From contig NZ_WKRD01000010.1 in NCBI RefSeq assembly GCF_009680455.1, positions 35,412 to 99,411 of the forward strand: a DNA stretch of 64,000 nucleotides, written 5' to 3'. How positions within the stretch are numbered: the stretch's first letter is position 1; every line of letters begins with the position of its first letter. The notes beneath the pieces are model-generated. The model saw only the letters and a list, made by a program, of their open reading frames with translations. It made no database searches and was not told the DNA's origin. This DNA is from Lachnospira eligens. Lineage in GTDB: Bacteria; Bacillota; Clostridia; Lachnospirales; Lachnospiraceae. Shown piece after piece: positions 33,636 through 42,936 of the stretch. The position numbers were made by a program, and so were the translations under genes.

Positions 33636-34480
33636 TGATAAAACCTCTGTATTTCATTGATTAAAGAATAAGTCTGGTTATATCCATCGTTATACATTGA
33701 AAGAATCTTATTAAAGTCTTTTTCAATCTTTCCAAAGCCTTTGCTCTTAGTAGGGCGGATAACGAGGCAACGGCCTTCTTTTTCATAGCGTTCAAGACGC
33801 TTTAAGCACCGGTTGTAACGTTCAGCACGAAGAAGAATATCACGCTGGATTTCAGGATATTTAAGGAAAGCTCTTGCAAGGGTACGCACTGAGCTGGTTG
33901 TCTGCTTCTGATAGCCTGCTTCACGGGTAAGAACAACAATAACTCTGTCACAGCCATCTTCAAATGCTTTTTCAAAAGGAATGGAATCACTTAAACCGCC
34001 ATCAAGGTAAGGTGTTCCATCAAGATATATAAGAGGAAAAGCCAGTGGGAGAGCACACGTTGCCCGTAAAAGCTGGTTGGTGCGGTCATATCCTGTGAAT
34101 GTTTTATATTCAGGTTTTCCGGTGAGTACATTAGTTACAACACATTTGAAAGTACCTTTATATCTGTGAAAAGCATCATAATCATAAGGTACAAGTTCGT
34201 TTGGAATGGTGTCAAATGTGAAATTAAGCCCATAAAGAGAACGGTTATCCCTGTGTACCATGTTGCTAAGTCCCACATAACGTTTATCATTTCTATAATC
34301 AATAAGAATCTTTAAGTTTCTTCCAATCTGTCCTGATGCCATGGATACACCGTATGCAGCACCGGCTGATACACCAATCATGTAATCAGGCATAATTTTA
34401 TTTTCTAACATTGCATCCATAACACCACATGAAAAAATGGTTCTGAATGCACCACCTTCAAATACAATTCCTGTTTTCAT
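33632..34480 (-). CDS. Patatin-like phospholipase family protein
   Basis: A 282-residue patatin-fold protein: oxyanion glycines in GIVFEGGAFR, nucleophile Ser in GVSAG (about residue 41) and catalytic Asp in DGGLSDSIP. It resembles the RssA/YlbK-type bacterial patatins of about 290 residues, likely a cytoplasmic lipid acyl hydrolase with unknown substrate. The ATG at 34480 follows AAAGG and starts at the family N-terminus; an upstream in-frame ATG at 34513 is less likely. Confidence 0.85.
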   Translation of the reverse strand: MKTGIVFEGGAFRTIFSCGVMDAMLENKIMPDYMIGVSAGAAYGVSMASGQIGRNLKILIDYRNDKRYVGLSNMVHRDNRSLYGLNFTFDTIPNELVPYDYDAFHRYKGTFKCVVTNVLTGKPEYKTFTGYDRTNQLLRATCALPLAFPLIYLDGTPYLDGGLSDSIPFEKAFEDGCDRVIVVLTREAGYQKQTTSSVRTLARAFLKYPEIQRDILLRAERYNRCLKRLERYEKEGRCLVIRPTKSKGFGKIEKDFNKILSMYNDGYNQTYSLINEIQRFYH

Positions 34481-34630
34481 AATCTGACCTTTCTGAATAA
34501 TAACTTTATACAAAATGTGTATGATATTTTTATAAAAGCATTTACAATGAATTATTGATTATATTTTCGTATTTAATCAGCATATAGTCAATAAAAATCT
34601 GTGTTTTTGGCTATATTTGTTAAAAATGGG

Positions 34631-34700
34631 TTGCTTAAAGGCATTTTTTAGTGTACAATTTCTATAAAATATGGGTAAAATAGCATGCATATTTTCCCAT
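34631..34700 (+). promoter_or_regulatory. Promoter and operator-like palindrome of the GH105 gene
   Basis: TTGCTT (34631-34636), 17 bases, TACAAT (34654-34659). Just downstream a 30-bp inverted repeat pairs ATGGGTAAAATA with TATTTTCCCAT (34671-34700), the position of a repressor site near the start of transcription. Confidence 0.55.
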
Positions 34701-34725
34701 TTAAGTTGATAAGGAGACAGAAATA

Positions 34726-35871
34726 ATGGACGCAGTAGTAAAGTATATTGACGGGCTTCTGGAAAAAAGCACACCAGATGCTCCTGTATGGAACATTGAA
34801 AAGATTAGGCAGGGCCTTAAGTCAAAGTGGAACTATATTGATGGCTGTATGATTAAAGCAGTTCTTCAGATGTATGACTTAACCAAGGAAGAAAAGTATC
34901 TTAAGTTTGCAGATGATTTTATAGATTACAGAGTCTTTGAAGATGGTACAATAGATGGCTACAGCATAGGTGAGAAGAATATTGATAATGTTAATGCTGG
35001 TAAGACTTTATTTGAATTATATGATCTTACAGGTAAGGAAAAGTATAAGAAGGCAGTAGATTTAGTATATTCACAGATAGAGATTATGCCTAGATGCCAG
35101 AATGAAGCCAGAAGTTTCTGGCATAAGGATATATATCCTAATCAGGTATGGCTTGATGGTCTTTATATGGGACTTCCATTCTATCTTGAATATGAGACAA
35201 GATACAATGACAGAAAGAATTACTCTGATATTTTCGGACAGTTCAAGTTCGTAATTGAGAATATGAGGAATCCTATTAACGGACTTTATTTCCATGCAAT
35301 GGATACAAGCAGGGAAGCATTCTGGTGTGATAAGGTTACAGGTTTATCACAGCATAGCTGGTTAAGAGCTATTGGCTGGTATACAATGGCGCTTATTGAT
35401 ACACTTGATCAGGTTGATAATAAGGACCATAAGTATGATGCTGAATGCAAGATGCTTGAGGATGCATTTAAGGATCTTGTCGATTCAATGCTTAAGTATC
35501 AGGATGAGAGTGGTATGTGGTATCAGGTAGTTAATTATGGTGGTATGGATAAGAACTATCTTGAGACAAGTGGAAGCTCAATTATGGCATATGCACTTCT
35601 TAAGGCTGTACGTCTTGGATATCTTTCTGATGATTATGCGCAGTATGCCAAGAAAGCAATCGATGGTATCTGTGAAAGATACCTTAAGACTAAGGAAGAT
35701 GGTTCATTATCACTTGGTGGTATCTGTCTTGTTGCAGGACTTGGTGGTAATGGAAGAAGACCTGGTACATATGATTATTATATGTCAGAGCCAATCGTAG
35801 AAGATGATGCCAAAGGTGTAGGACCATTCCTTCTTGCATATACAGAACTTTTAAGATACGAGAATAAGTAA
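34726..35871 (+). CDS. GH105 unsaturated rhamnogalacturonyl/glucuronyl hydrolase
   Basis: A 381-residue alpha/alpha-barrel enzyme of the GH88/GH105 type (YteR/YesR-like). The general acid Asp lies in NQVWLDGLYMGLPF (about residue 144); DGCMIKAVLQMY and TGSSIMAYAL-type helices fit the family. It lacks a signal peptide, so it acts on pectin oligomers after uptake, removing the unsaturated galacturonyl residue left by a lyase. AAGGAG precedes the ATG. It links with the KdgF-like and UxuB-like genes at 31029-32220 in one pathway. Confidence 0.9.
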   Translation: MDAVVKYIDGLLEKSTPDAPVWNIEKIRQGLKSKWNYIDGCMIKAVLQMYDLTKEEKYLKFADDFIDYRVFEDGTIDGYSIGEKNIDNVNAGKTLFELYDLTGKEKYKKAVDLVYSQIEIMPRCQNEARSFWHKDIYPNQVWLDGLYMGLPFYLEYETRYNDRKNYSDIFGQFKFVIENMRNPINGLYFHAMDTSREAFWCDKVTGLSQHSWLRAIGWYTMALIDTLDQVDNKDHKYDAECKMLEDAFKDLVDSMLKYQDESGMWYQVVNYGGMDKNYLETSGSSIMAYALLKAVRLGYLSDDYAQYAKKAIDGICERYLKTKEDGSLSLGGICLVAGLGGNGRRPGTYDYYMSEPIVEDDAKGVGPFLLAYTELLRYENK

Positions 35872-35897
35872 CAGGCAGAATATAGAACATAATAAAG

Positions 35898-35931
35898 CGG
35901 GGTCTTACAGCATATGCCTGGGACTCCGTTT
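35898..35931 (+). terminator. Terminator after the GH105 gene
   Basis: Stem CGGGGTC with GACTCCG and a six-base T-run; short but well formed. Confidence 0.65.
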
Positions 35932-35956
35932 TTTATATTTCAGAAGGAGATTAATT

Positions 35957-36295
35957 ATGAAGAAACCATATATAACATTAGAAGAAGCACTTGCAGCAAG
36001 AGAAGAAGGAAGGAGAAGCGTTAAATTCCTTACAGAGGCTAATGGATGTATCAATGGCTGTTGTTCAGGAGTTACAATATGTTCAGAAACAGAGTTTAAT
36101 CCAGAACCAGGATTTCATGATGACCAGGAGGGATTTTTTGTATTGGAAGGAAATGGATTTGTCAGGCTTGACAACGAAGAGTTTGAGGTTAAAGCGGGTG
36201 ATTCATTTATAGCATTACCGGGTGTCAGACATACAATGAAAACGGTTGACTCAGAAAAGCCATTGAAGGTTTTCTGGTTTCATAGTGGAATCTGA
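35957..36295 (+). CDS. Cupin domain protein
   Basis: A 112-residue cupin with FVLEGNGFVRL, GDSFIALPGVRHTM and metal-ligand spacing of the cupin_2 type, although the first His pair is reduced (GFHDDQEGFF). AGAAGGAG lies before the ATG. It follows the GH105 gene, so a sugar-related role is possible, but the protein could be any small-molecule-binding cupin. Confidence 0.75.
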   Translation: MKKPYITLEEALAAREEGRRSVKFLTEANGCINGCCSGVTICSETEFNPEPGFHDDQEGFFVLEGNGFVRLDNEEFEVKAGDSFIALPGVRHTMKTVDSEKPLKVFWFHSGI

Positions 36296-36345
36296 TTAGA
36301 TATATTTTGCGGCTGGCTTGATGGGGAGCTGATATGGAGGTTGCA

Positions 36346-36837
36346 ATGTTTGATGAACTAAGTAGTGAAGATGAGAAGAAGAAATGGCTGTTTAAAGAGA
36401 ATGTAAGGCTGCAGGAATTAAGCAGAAATCTGGAAGATGAGAGAAAACTCATTGAGATTCAGATGGGAATGCTTCAGAGACAGCAGAGTAAGAATATGCT
36501 GCTAAAGAAACAGCTTGAGAGTCAGAGAGATTTATTTGAACAAAAATGGAATATTCTGGAAAGGGAAACAAGACAGCTTGCAATTGATAAAGATAAGTTC
36601 GAGCGGGAAAAGCTTATATATAAGGACAAGGTTTACCGTGAGGCAAGGCGCAGTATGTCCAATGCTGAAAATGTAAAGATATTCTTTAAGGGTGTTGAGG
36701 ATACAGCATCCTTAAAAAAGCGTTATAAGGCGCTTTTAAAGATATATCATCCTGATAATATGCATGGAGATAAAGAACTTTTACAGGCAATTAATACAGA
36801 ATATGAAAGATTATCAAGATTTTATCTTGGAACATAA
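36346..36837 (+). CDS. J-domain protein with long coiled coil
   Basis: A 163-residue cytoplasmic protein. Residues 5-100 form a continuous charged coiled coil; the C-terminal 60 residues are a short DnaJ domain with the HPD triad in KIYHPDNMHGD. J domains stimulate DnaK; the coiled coil would bring a partner. Start at 36346 is preferred over 36334 because GGAGG at 36335-36339 serves it. Confidence 0.75.
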   Translation: MFDELSSEDEKKKWLFKENVRLQELSRNLEDERKLIEIQMGMLQRQQSKNMLLKKQLESQRDLFEQKWNILERETRQLAIDKDKFEREKLIYKDKVYREARRSMSNAENVKIFFKGVEDTASLKKRYKALLKIYHPDNMHGDKELLQAINTEYERLSRFYLGT

Positions 36838-36899
36838 TAAAAAATGATGTATAATAAGCGTTAGTTTTGTAAAACAAGGCAGAAAATAAGGAGGAATAT

Positions 36900-38114
36900 A
36901 TGTTTAAGATTAACGATAATTATTTAAAGCTTCCAGGAAGCTATTTATTTTCAACAATCGGTAAGAAAGTAGCAGCTTATCAGCAGGCTAATCCAGATAA
37001 GGAAATCATCAGACTTGGTATTGGCGATGTTACACAGCCATTAGCACCGGCAGTAATTGATGCATTACATAAGTCAGTTGACGAGATGGGACATGCCGAG
37101 ACTTTCCACGGATATGCACCAGATCTTGGATATGAATTCTTAAGAAATGCAATTGCAGACCATGATTACAAGAAGCGCGGATGTGATATATCAGCAGATG
37201 AGATATTCGTATCAGATGGAGCAAAGTCTGATTCAGGTAATATCGGAGATATCTTCTCAGTAGATAATAAGATTGCAGTATGTGACCCTGTATATCCTGT
37301 ATATGTTGATACTAATGCAATGGCAGGAAGAACAGGAGATTATATTCCAGAGAAGCAGGCATGGAGTAATGTTGTTTATATGCCTTGTACAGCAGAGACT
37401 AACTTTGCACCAGAACTTCCAAAAGAAACACCAGATATTATATATCTCTGCTTCCCTAACAATCCAACAGGTTCAACAATCACTAAGGACGAACTTCAGA
37501 AGTGGGTTGATTATGCTAATAAGGTTGGTGCTGTTATTATCTATGATGCAGCATATGAAGCATACATTTCAGAACCAGATGTTCCTCATACAATATATGA
37601 GTGTGAAGGTGCAAGAACATGTGCAATCGAACTCAGGTCATTCTCTAAGAATGCAGGATTTACAGGTGTAAGACTTGGCTTCACAGTTATTCCTAAGGAT
37701 CTTAAGTGTGGAGATGTAACACTTCACAGCCTCTGGGCAAGAAGACATGGAACTAAGTTTAACGGAGCTCCTTACATTGTACAGAGAGCAGGCGAGGCAG
37801 TTTATTCAGAAGCTGGACAGAAGCAAACAGGTGAGCAGATTGCTTACTACATGAACAATGCAAAGACAATTCTTGAAGGACTTAAGTCAGCAGGATATAC
37901 AGTATCAGGTGGTGTTAATGCACCATATATCTGGTTAAAGACTCCAGATAAGATGACAAGCTGGGAATTCTTCGATTACCTTCTTGAAAAGGCTAATGTT
38001 GTTGGTACACCAGGCTCAGGATTCGGACCAAGTGGTGAAGGATACTTCAGACTGACAGCATTCGGTTCATATGAGAATACAGTGAAGGCACTTGAGAGAA
38101 TCAAGGCACTTTAA
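36900..38114 (+). CDS. dapL: LL-diaminopimelate aminotransferase
   Basis: A 404-residue class I/II aminotransferase. [12 protein letters not shown] near the N-terminus, [17 protein letters not shown] and the PLP lysine in [12 protein letters not shown] are DapL hallmarks. It makes LL-diaminopimelate from tetrahydrodipicolinate in one step, for lysine and peptidoglycan synthesis. AAGGAGG lies before the ATG. A bidirectional terminator follows. Confidence 0.95.
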   Translation: MFKINDNYLKLPGSYLFSTIGKKVAAYQQANPDKEIIRLGIGDVTQPLAPAVIDALHKSVDEMGHAETFHGYAPDLGYEFLRNAIADHDYKKRGCDISADEIFVSDGAKSDSGNIGDIFSVDNKIAVCDPVYPVYVDTNAMAGRTGDYIPEKQAWSNVVYMPCTAETNFAPELPKETPDIIYLCFPNNPTGSTITKDELQKWVDYANKVGAVIIYDAAYEAYISEPDVPHTIYECEGARTCAIELRSFSKNAGFTGVRLGFTVIPKDLKCGDVTLHSLWARRHGTKFNGAPYIVQRAGEAVYSEAGQKQTGEQIAYYMNNAKTILEGLKSAGYTVSGGVNAPYIWLKTPDKMTSWEFFDYLLEKANVVGTPGSGFGPSGEGYFRLTAFGSYENTVKALERIKAL

Positions 38115-38141
38115 TCAGTAATATATAAGTATTAAAAATAA

Positions 38142-38186
38142 AAATGCTGTGCGTTAACAAGATGATGTTAATGCACAGCATTTTTT
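38142..38186. terminator. Bidirectional terminator between dapL and the CNNM-type gene
   Basis: An 18-bp stem (38142-38159 with 38166-38183, one G-T pair), A-rich on the left and T-rich on the right, between convergent genes. Confidence 0.9.
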
Positions 38187-38192
38187 ATAAAA

Positions 38193-39476
38193 TTAATTAG
38201 CTTTTTTAGTTTCGTCTTTCTTCTCAGGTATAATCTTTACAATAACAGATTCAGCTCTGTTAGAAGCAACCTTTTCGACAAACATCCAGACATTATCAAC
38301 AGTGATTTTATCACCGGCTTTAGGAAGTCTGTCAAGTCTTTCAACGATAAGTCCACCAACTGAATCATTATCTTCAGATTCAAGTTTAGTGCCAAGTTCA
38401 TCGTTTAAATCGTCGAGTTTAAATGAACCATCAATTCTGTATGTAGTATCATTAATCTTAGATAAAGCTTCCTTTTCGTCAGTATCATATTCATCACGGA
38501 TTTCACCAACAATCTCTTCAAGCAGGTCTTCTGTAGTAATCATTCCTGATGTTGTTCCATATTCGCTAAGGACAATGGCAATGCTTGTTGAACTTAACTG
38601 CATTTCCTTAAACAGGTCAGAAGTATTCTTCTGTTCAAATGTAAAGAATGGCTTTCTGATAATGTTCCTTATGTTAAATGTATCGTTATCAGAAGGATTG
38701 ACAATTAAATCCTTAATATTAAGAATGCCGATTACATTATCAGGTGTATTCTCATAAATAGGAATACGTGTATACATTGTCTGTCTGAACAGAGAAATTA
38801 TATCATCATATGATGAGCTGACATCAGCAAGAGTCATATCAATTCTTGGAATCATCACATCTTTAGCTGTTGAATCACCAAAATCAAAGAGGTTATTAAT
38901 GATTTTCTTTTCGTTAGATTCAATTACACCTTCCTGCTGGCTTACATTAACAATGGTTCGTATCTCATCCTCAGTAAATATATCTTTCTTCTTGTTATTG
39001 TCAATTCTTAATAACCATAAGAAGAAGCCTGCAAGGTGGTCTACTATGAATATAACGGGTGTAAGAACAATCATAAGCACCCATATTATAGGAGCATAAG
39101 CCATTGCCATATTAGTGGCATACATGTTGGCAGTATTCTTAGGTGTAATCTCACCAAATATAAGAACAAGAAGCGTAAGAACACCGGTAACAATACCTGT
39201 CGCTTTATTACCCCATACACTGATTGTAAATGATGTAGCTAATGCAGAACAGCTGATATTGACTATGTTATTGCCAATAAGAACAGCAGAGAGCATCTTT
39301 GCCGGCTGGTCAATAATCTTAATTACAAGAGCAGCCCTCTTATTACCCTCTTCAACTAAAGACAGCACTTTGATTCTGTTCACAGTGATAAATGAAGTCT
39401 CTGCAGATGAGAAAAATGCTGATAAAACCAATAAAATAACAATTGCAATAAGTTGGATGATACTATCCGTATCCAA
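38193..39476 (-). CDS. CNNM/CorC-HlyC family transporter (hemolysin family)
   Basis: A 427-residue protein with a DUF21 membrane domain of about four helices (residues 5-150), a CBS pair (about 210-330, DVMIPRIDMTLADV, GILNIKDLI) and a C-terminal CorC/HlyC domain. Members export Mg2+ or Co2+ or maintain divalent ion balance; the older hemolysin label is unproven. Translation starts at TTG 39476 preceded by GGAGGG, with the family N-terminus in frame. It is the second magnesium-linked transporter of the window after mgtE. Confidence 0.85.
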   Translation of the reverse strand: MDTDSIIQLIAIVILLVLSAFFSSAETSFITVNRIKVLSLVEEGNKRAALVIKIIDQPAKMLSAVLIGNNIVNISCSALATSFTISVWGNKATGIVTGVLTLLVLIFGEITPKNTANMYATNMAMAYAPIIWVLMIVLTPVIFIVDHLAGFFLWLLRIDNNKKKDIFTEDEIRTIVNVSQQEGVIESNEKKIINNLFDFGDSTAKDVMIPRIDMTLADVSSSYDDIISLFRQTMYTRIPIYENTPDNVIGILNIKDLIVNPSDNDTFNIRNIIRKPFFTFEQKNTSDLFKEMQLSSTSIAIVLSEYGTTSGMITTEDLLEEIVGEIRDEYDTDEKEALSKINDTTYRIDGSFKLDDLNDELGTKLESEDNDSVGGLIVERLDRLPKAGDKITVDNVWMFVEKVASNRAESVIVKIIPEKKDETKKAN

Positions 39477-39629
39477 GAAAAATCCCTCCAGTCATAAAAT
39501 TAAAATATTTCTTTTCATTCTACAGTACGCACATTGTGCCGTCAAGTGCTATTAAAGAAAACAGGAGATAATCATAAGATAACATTTTTAATCATACAAT
39601 TAATAAAAAGAGGACAACAAAGGAAATCA

Positions 39630-39986
39630 ATGGATTATATAAGAAAAATGGTTAAATCTCTTATTGCAGGATATGTAATAACTCTGCTTATGCTAGTACT
39701 TCTTACATATTTTATGAGAAAATTTATACTTGATGAGAAAGCGGTTGATAATATTATATTTGGAATATATGTGGCAGGAAGCTTTACAGGTGCAATGCTT
39801 AGTGCATGGATGATAAAAAAGAGGAGAGTGGTTACAGGAATTATATATGGAGCAGTGTATATTACAGTGTTATTGGTAATAGCTACAATAATGAAGAAAC
39901 AGGCACCAGACAGTAGTAATAATATTGCCATGTCAGTAGCTGCATGTGTAGCTGCAGGGGCATTTGGTGGATTTTTCAGTCCATAA
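39630..39986 (+). CDS. TIGR04086-type small membrane protein
   Basis: A 118-residue protein with four predicted membrane segments (about 12-30, 42-62, 70-88, 95-115) and the ending AGAFGGFFS typical of TIGR04086 proteins, of unknown function. The ATG at 39630 follows AAAGGA; the frame is open to 39534 without a ribosome site. Confidence 0.7.
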   Translation: MDYIRKMVKSLIAGYVITLLMLVLLTYFMRKFILDEKAVDNIIFGIYVAGSFTGAMLSAWMIKKRRVVTGIIYGAVYITVLLVIATIMKKQAPDSSNNIAMSVAACVAAGAFGGFFSP

Positions 39987-40061
39987 TGTGGGGAATTATA
40001 ATAACAAATAATTATTTTGTGAAAAATTTTAAAAAATAAAAAAGGAAAAACACAAGTTTTG

Positions 40062-40090
40062 TTGAATAATTAAATTGTGAGCTTTAAAAT
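40062..40090 (+). promoter_or_regulatory. Promoter of the dgt-dnaG-rpoD operon
   Basis: TTGAAT (40062-40067), 17 bases, TAAAAT (40085-40090), thirty bases before the dgt start. Confidence 0.55.
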
Positions 40091-40119
40091 TAGTGTTTCA
40101 GTGCGGGAGGCACATACAG

Positions 40120-41127
40120 ATGAACATTAGAGAGGAACAGGAAAAGAGGGAACATCTGATATTCAGCCCATATGCAAGCTTTTCTGACGAGTCAAGAGGG
40201 CGCGACAGAGATGAAGAACCATGCCCTATGAGAACTATATATCAGAGAGACAGAGACAGAATTATTCATTGTAAGACATTCCGGCGTTTAAAGCATAAGA
40301 CGCAGGTATTTCTTGCACCAGAGGGAGACCATTACAGAACAAGACTGACTCATACCTTAGAGGTTGCCCAGATTGCAAGAAGTATAGCAAGGGCACTTAA
40401 TCTTAATGAAGATCTGACAGAAGCTATTGCATTGGGGCATGACCTTGGACACACACCATTTGGACATGCAGGTGAGAGAACACTTAATTCTTTATGTCCT
40501 ATGGGATTTGCTCATTACAAACAGAGTATAAGAGTTGTTGAATTTCTTGAAAAGGATGGTCAGGGACTTAACCTTACATGGGAAGTGCGTGATGGAATAT
40601 TGAACCATAGAACATCAGGCAATCCATCAACTCTTGAAGGAAAAGCAGTTAGACTTTCCGATAAGATAGCGTATATTAATCATGATATAGATGATGGAAT
40701 AAGAGCAGGGATATTGAAGGAAAGTGACATTCCTTCAGAATATACTGATGTTCTTGGTAATTCAACCAAGGAAAGACTTAATACCATGATTAGCGATATT
40801 ATAATGAACAGCATAGGAAAGAATGATCTTGTAATGTCAGAGCCTGTACGTAAAGCAATGACAGAATTAAGAAAATTCATGTTTGAAAGTCTGTATCTTA
40901 ATCCGACAGCCAAAAGTGAGGAAGCGAAAGCAGATAAGCTGATAACAGAATTGTACAGATACTATGTTGCGAACACAGATAAACTGCCGGATACATATAA
41001 GAGATTTATAACAGAATTTGATGAAAGACCGGAGCAGGTTGTGTGTGATTATATAGCTGGCATGAGTGATCAGTATTCAATAAGCAAGTTTCAGGAAATC
41101 TTTGTACCAAAGGCCTGGAAGGGATGA
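40120..41127 (+). CDS. dgt: Deoxyguanosinetriphosphate triphosphohydrolase-like protein
   Basis: A 335-residue HD-domain dNTPase. RTRLTHTLEVAQIARSIAR and GHDLGHTPFGHAGE carry the metal-binding His/Asp set. Enzymes of this family split dGTP (or other dNTPs) to nucleoside and triphosphate. The ATG at 40120 follows GGGAGG. It is the first gene of the operon with DNA primase and the main sigma factor; five bases separate it from dnaG. Confidence 0.9.
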   Translation: MNIREEQEKREHLIFSPYASFSDESRGRDRDEEPCPMRTIYQRDRDRIIHCKTFRRLKHKTQVFLAPEGDHYRTRLTHTLEVAQIARSIARALNLNEDLTEAIALGHDLGHTPFGHAGERTLNSLCPMGFAHYKQSIRVVEFLEKDGQGLNLTWEVRDGILNHRTSGNPSTLEGKAVRLSDKIAYINHDIDDGIRAGILKESDIPSEYTDVLGNSTKERLNTMISDIIMNSIGKNDLVMSEPVRKAMTELRKFMFESLYLNPTAKSEEAKADKLITELYRYYVANTDKLPDTYKRFITEFDERPEQVVCDYIAGMSDQYSISKFQEIFVPKAWKG

Positions 41128-41131
41128 AGTA

Positions 41132-42895
41132 ATGTATTCAAGAGAAGTAATAGATGAAGTAATATCCCGGAATGATATAGTTGATGTTATATCCGGGTAT
41201 GTCAAATTGAAGAAGAATGGAAGTTCATATACCGGATTGTGTCCGTTTCATAATGAGAAATCACCATCATTTTCGGTTTCAGGACAGCGGCAGTTATATC
41301 ATTGTTTTGGATGCGGCGCTGGGGGTAATGTCATAACATTTGTTATGGAATATGAGAATATGACATTCTTAGAGGCAGTTAAGATGCTAGGTGAAAGAGC
41401 CGGAGTTGCACTGCCGCAGACGTCTATGTCAGAAGAAGACCGCAAAGAAAGAGGGATAAGAGACAGGCTTTTAGAGATTAATAAGATTGCTGCCACATAT
41501 TATTACAGGCAGCTTAGAAGTGAGAATGGGAAAGCCGGTCTTGATTATCTTAAGAAGCGTGAATTGTCTGACAGTACAATTAACAGCTTTGGACTGGGGT
41601 ATGCAACACAGTCAACAGGTAATCTGTACAAGCTGTTGAAGGACAAAGGTTATGATGATGATATTCTGAAGGAATCAGGACTTTTTACTTATGAGAGAGG
41701 TATTCATGAAAAGTTCTGGAACAGAGTAATTTTTCCAATTATGGATATTAATAATAAGGTCATAGGATTTGGTGGACGAGTTATGGGTGATGCCAAGCCA
41801 AAGTACCTTAATTCACCGGAGACAAGGTTGTTTGACAAGAGCCGCAATCTATATGGACTTAATATAGCAAGAACGTCAAGAAAGCCTAACATGATAATAT
41901 GTGAAGGCTATATGGATGTTATATCAATGCATCAGGCGGGTTTTAACCAGGCGGTTGCGTCACTTGGAACGGCACTGACACCGGGACATGCAAGGCTGTT
42001 AAAGAGATATACAGATAATGTGCTTATAACCTATGACAGTGATGAGGCAGGAGTTAAGGCGGCACTTCGTGCGATACCTCTTCTGAAAGAAGCAGGATTA
42101 TCAACGAAGGTGATTAATATGAGACCGTATAAAGATCCTGATGAGTTTATTAAGGCTATGGGTGCAGAGGCATTTCAGGAAAGAATTGATAATGCTGAGA
42201 ACAGCTTTATGTATGAGATAGGAACTATGTTAAGAAATTACGACAGGGGTGATCCGGAAAGCGAGACTGCATTTGAAAGAGAGGTTGCAGCAAAGCTTGT
42301 TACATTTAAAGAAAAGCTGGAACGTGATAATTACCTTAAAGCAGTGTGCAGGCAGTTTATGATACCAGAAGATGGCATGAGGCAGATGGTATCAAGACTT
42401 GGTAATCAGAAAGGGATTATTTCAAGAAATGCAGGTGCAGGTACTATGCAGCCAACTGTTGAGCGTAAGCCGAAGAAGAAGCGTGAAGATGGTTTAAGAC
42501 AGGCAGAGAAAATGCTTCTTACATGGCTCATAAGTGACAGGGACATATTTGATAAGGTTGCAGCTTACATTAAGCCGGAGGATTTTATTGACCCGTTATT
42601 TTCGGGTGTGGCAGAGAAAGTATATGAACAGTATGGGACAGGAAATATAAGCCCTGCTGCAATTATAGCTGATTATGCAACAACAGAAGAACATACGGAA
42701 GTCGCAGCAATGTTTTCGGCAGACCTGGATGAGAGCCTTAATAATCTGGAAAGAGAAAAGACTCTTAATGACATTGTTATCAGAATTAAGGCTAACAGCC
42801 TTAATCATGAACTTAATAAGACTGTAGACCCGAAGCGTATGCAGGAGATAATAATTGAACAGCAGAAGCTGAATCAGATTCATATTAAGTTATAA
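41132..42895 (+). CDS. dnaG: DNA primase
   Basis: A 587-residue DnaG. Zinc-binding domain CPFHNEKSPSF..HCFGCGAGG (about 38-65), TOPRIM domain with ICEGYMDVIS and TYDSDEAG (about 255-310), and a C-terminal helicase-binding region. It makes RNA primers at the replication fork. The start at 41132 fits the family; a longer frame from 41102 overlaps dgt. It forms the usual macromolecular synthesis operon with rpoD. Confidence 0.95.
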   Translation: MYSREVIDEVISRNDIVDVISGYVKLKKNGSSYTGLCPFHNEKSPSFSVSGQRQLYHCFGCGAGGNVITFVMEYENMTFLEAVKMLGERAGVALPQTSMSEEDRKERGIRDRLLEINKIAATYYYRQLRSENGKAGLDYLKKRELSDSTINSFGLGYATQSTGNLYKLLKDKGYDDDILKESGLFTYERGIHEKFWNRVIFPIMDINNKVIGFGGRVMGDAKPKYLNSPETRLFDKSRNLYGLNIARTSRKPNMIICEGYMDVISMHQAGFNQAVASLGTALTPGHARLLKRYTDNVLITYDSDEAGVKAALRAIPLLKEAGLSTKVINMRPYKDPDEFIKAMGAEAFQERIDNAENSFMYEIGTMLRNYDRGDPESETAFEREVAAKLVTFKEKLERDNYLKAVCRQFMIPEDGMRQMVSRLGNQKGIISRNAGAGTMQPTVERKPKKKREDGLRQAEKMLLTWLISDRDIFDKVAAYIKPEDFIDPLFSGVAEKVYEQYGTGNISPAAIIADYATTEEHTEVAAMFSADLDESLNNLEREKTLNDIVIRIKANSLNHELNKTVDPKRMQEIIIEQQKLNQIHIKL

Positions 42896-42936
42896 ATATA
42901 TAGAGCGTGTTACGCGAAGAAGAATGGAGAAGAGAA

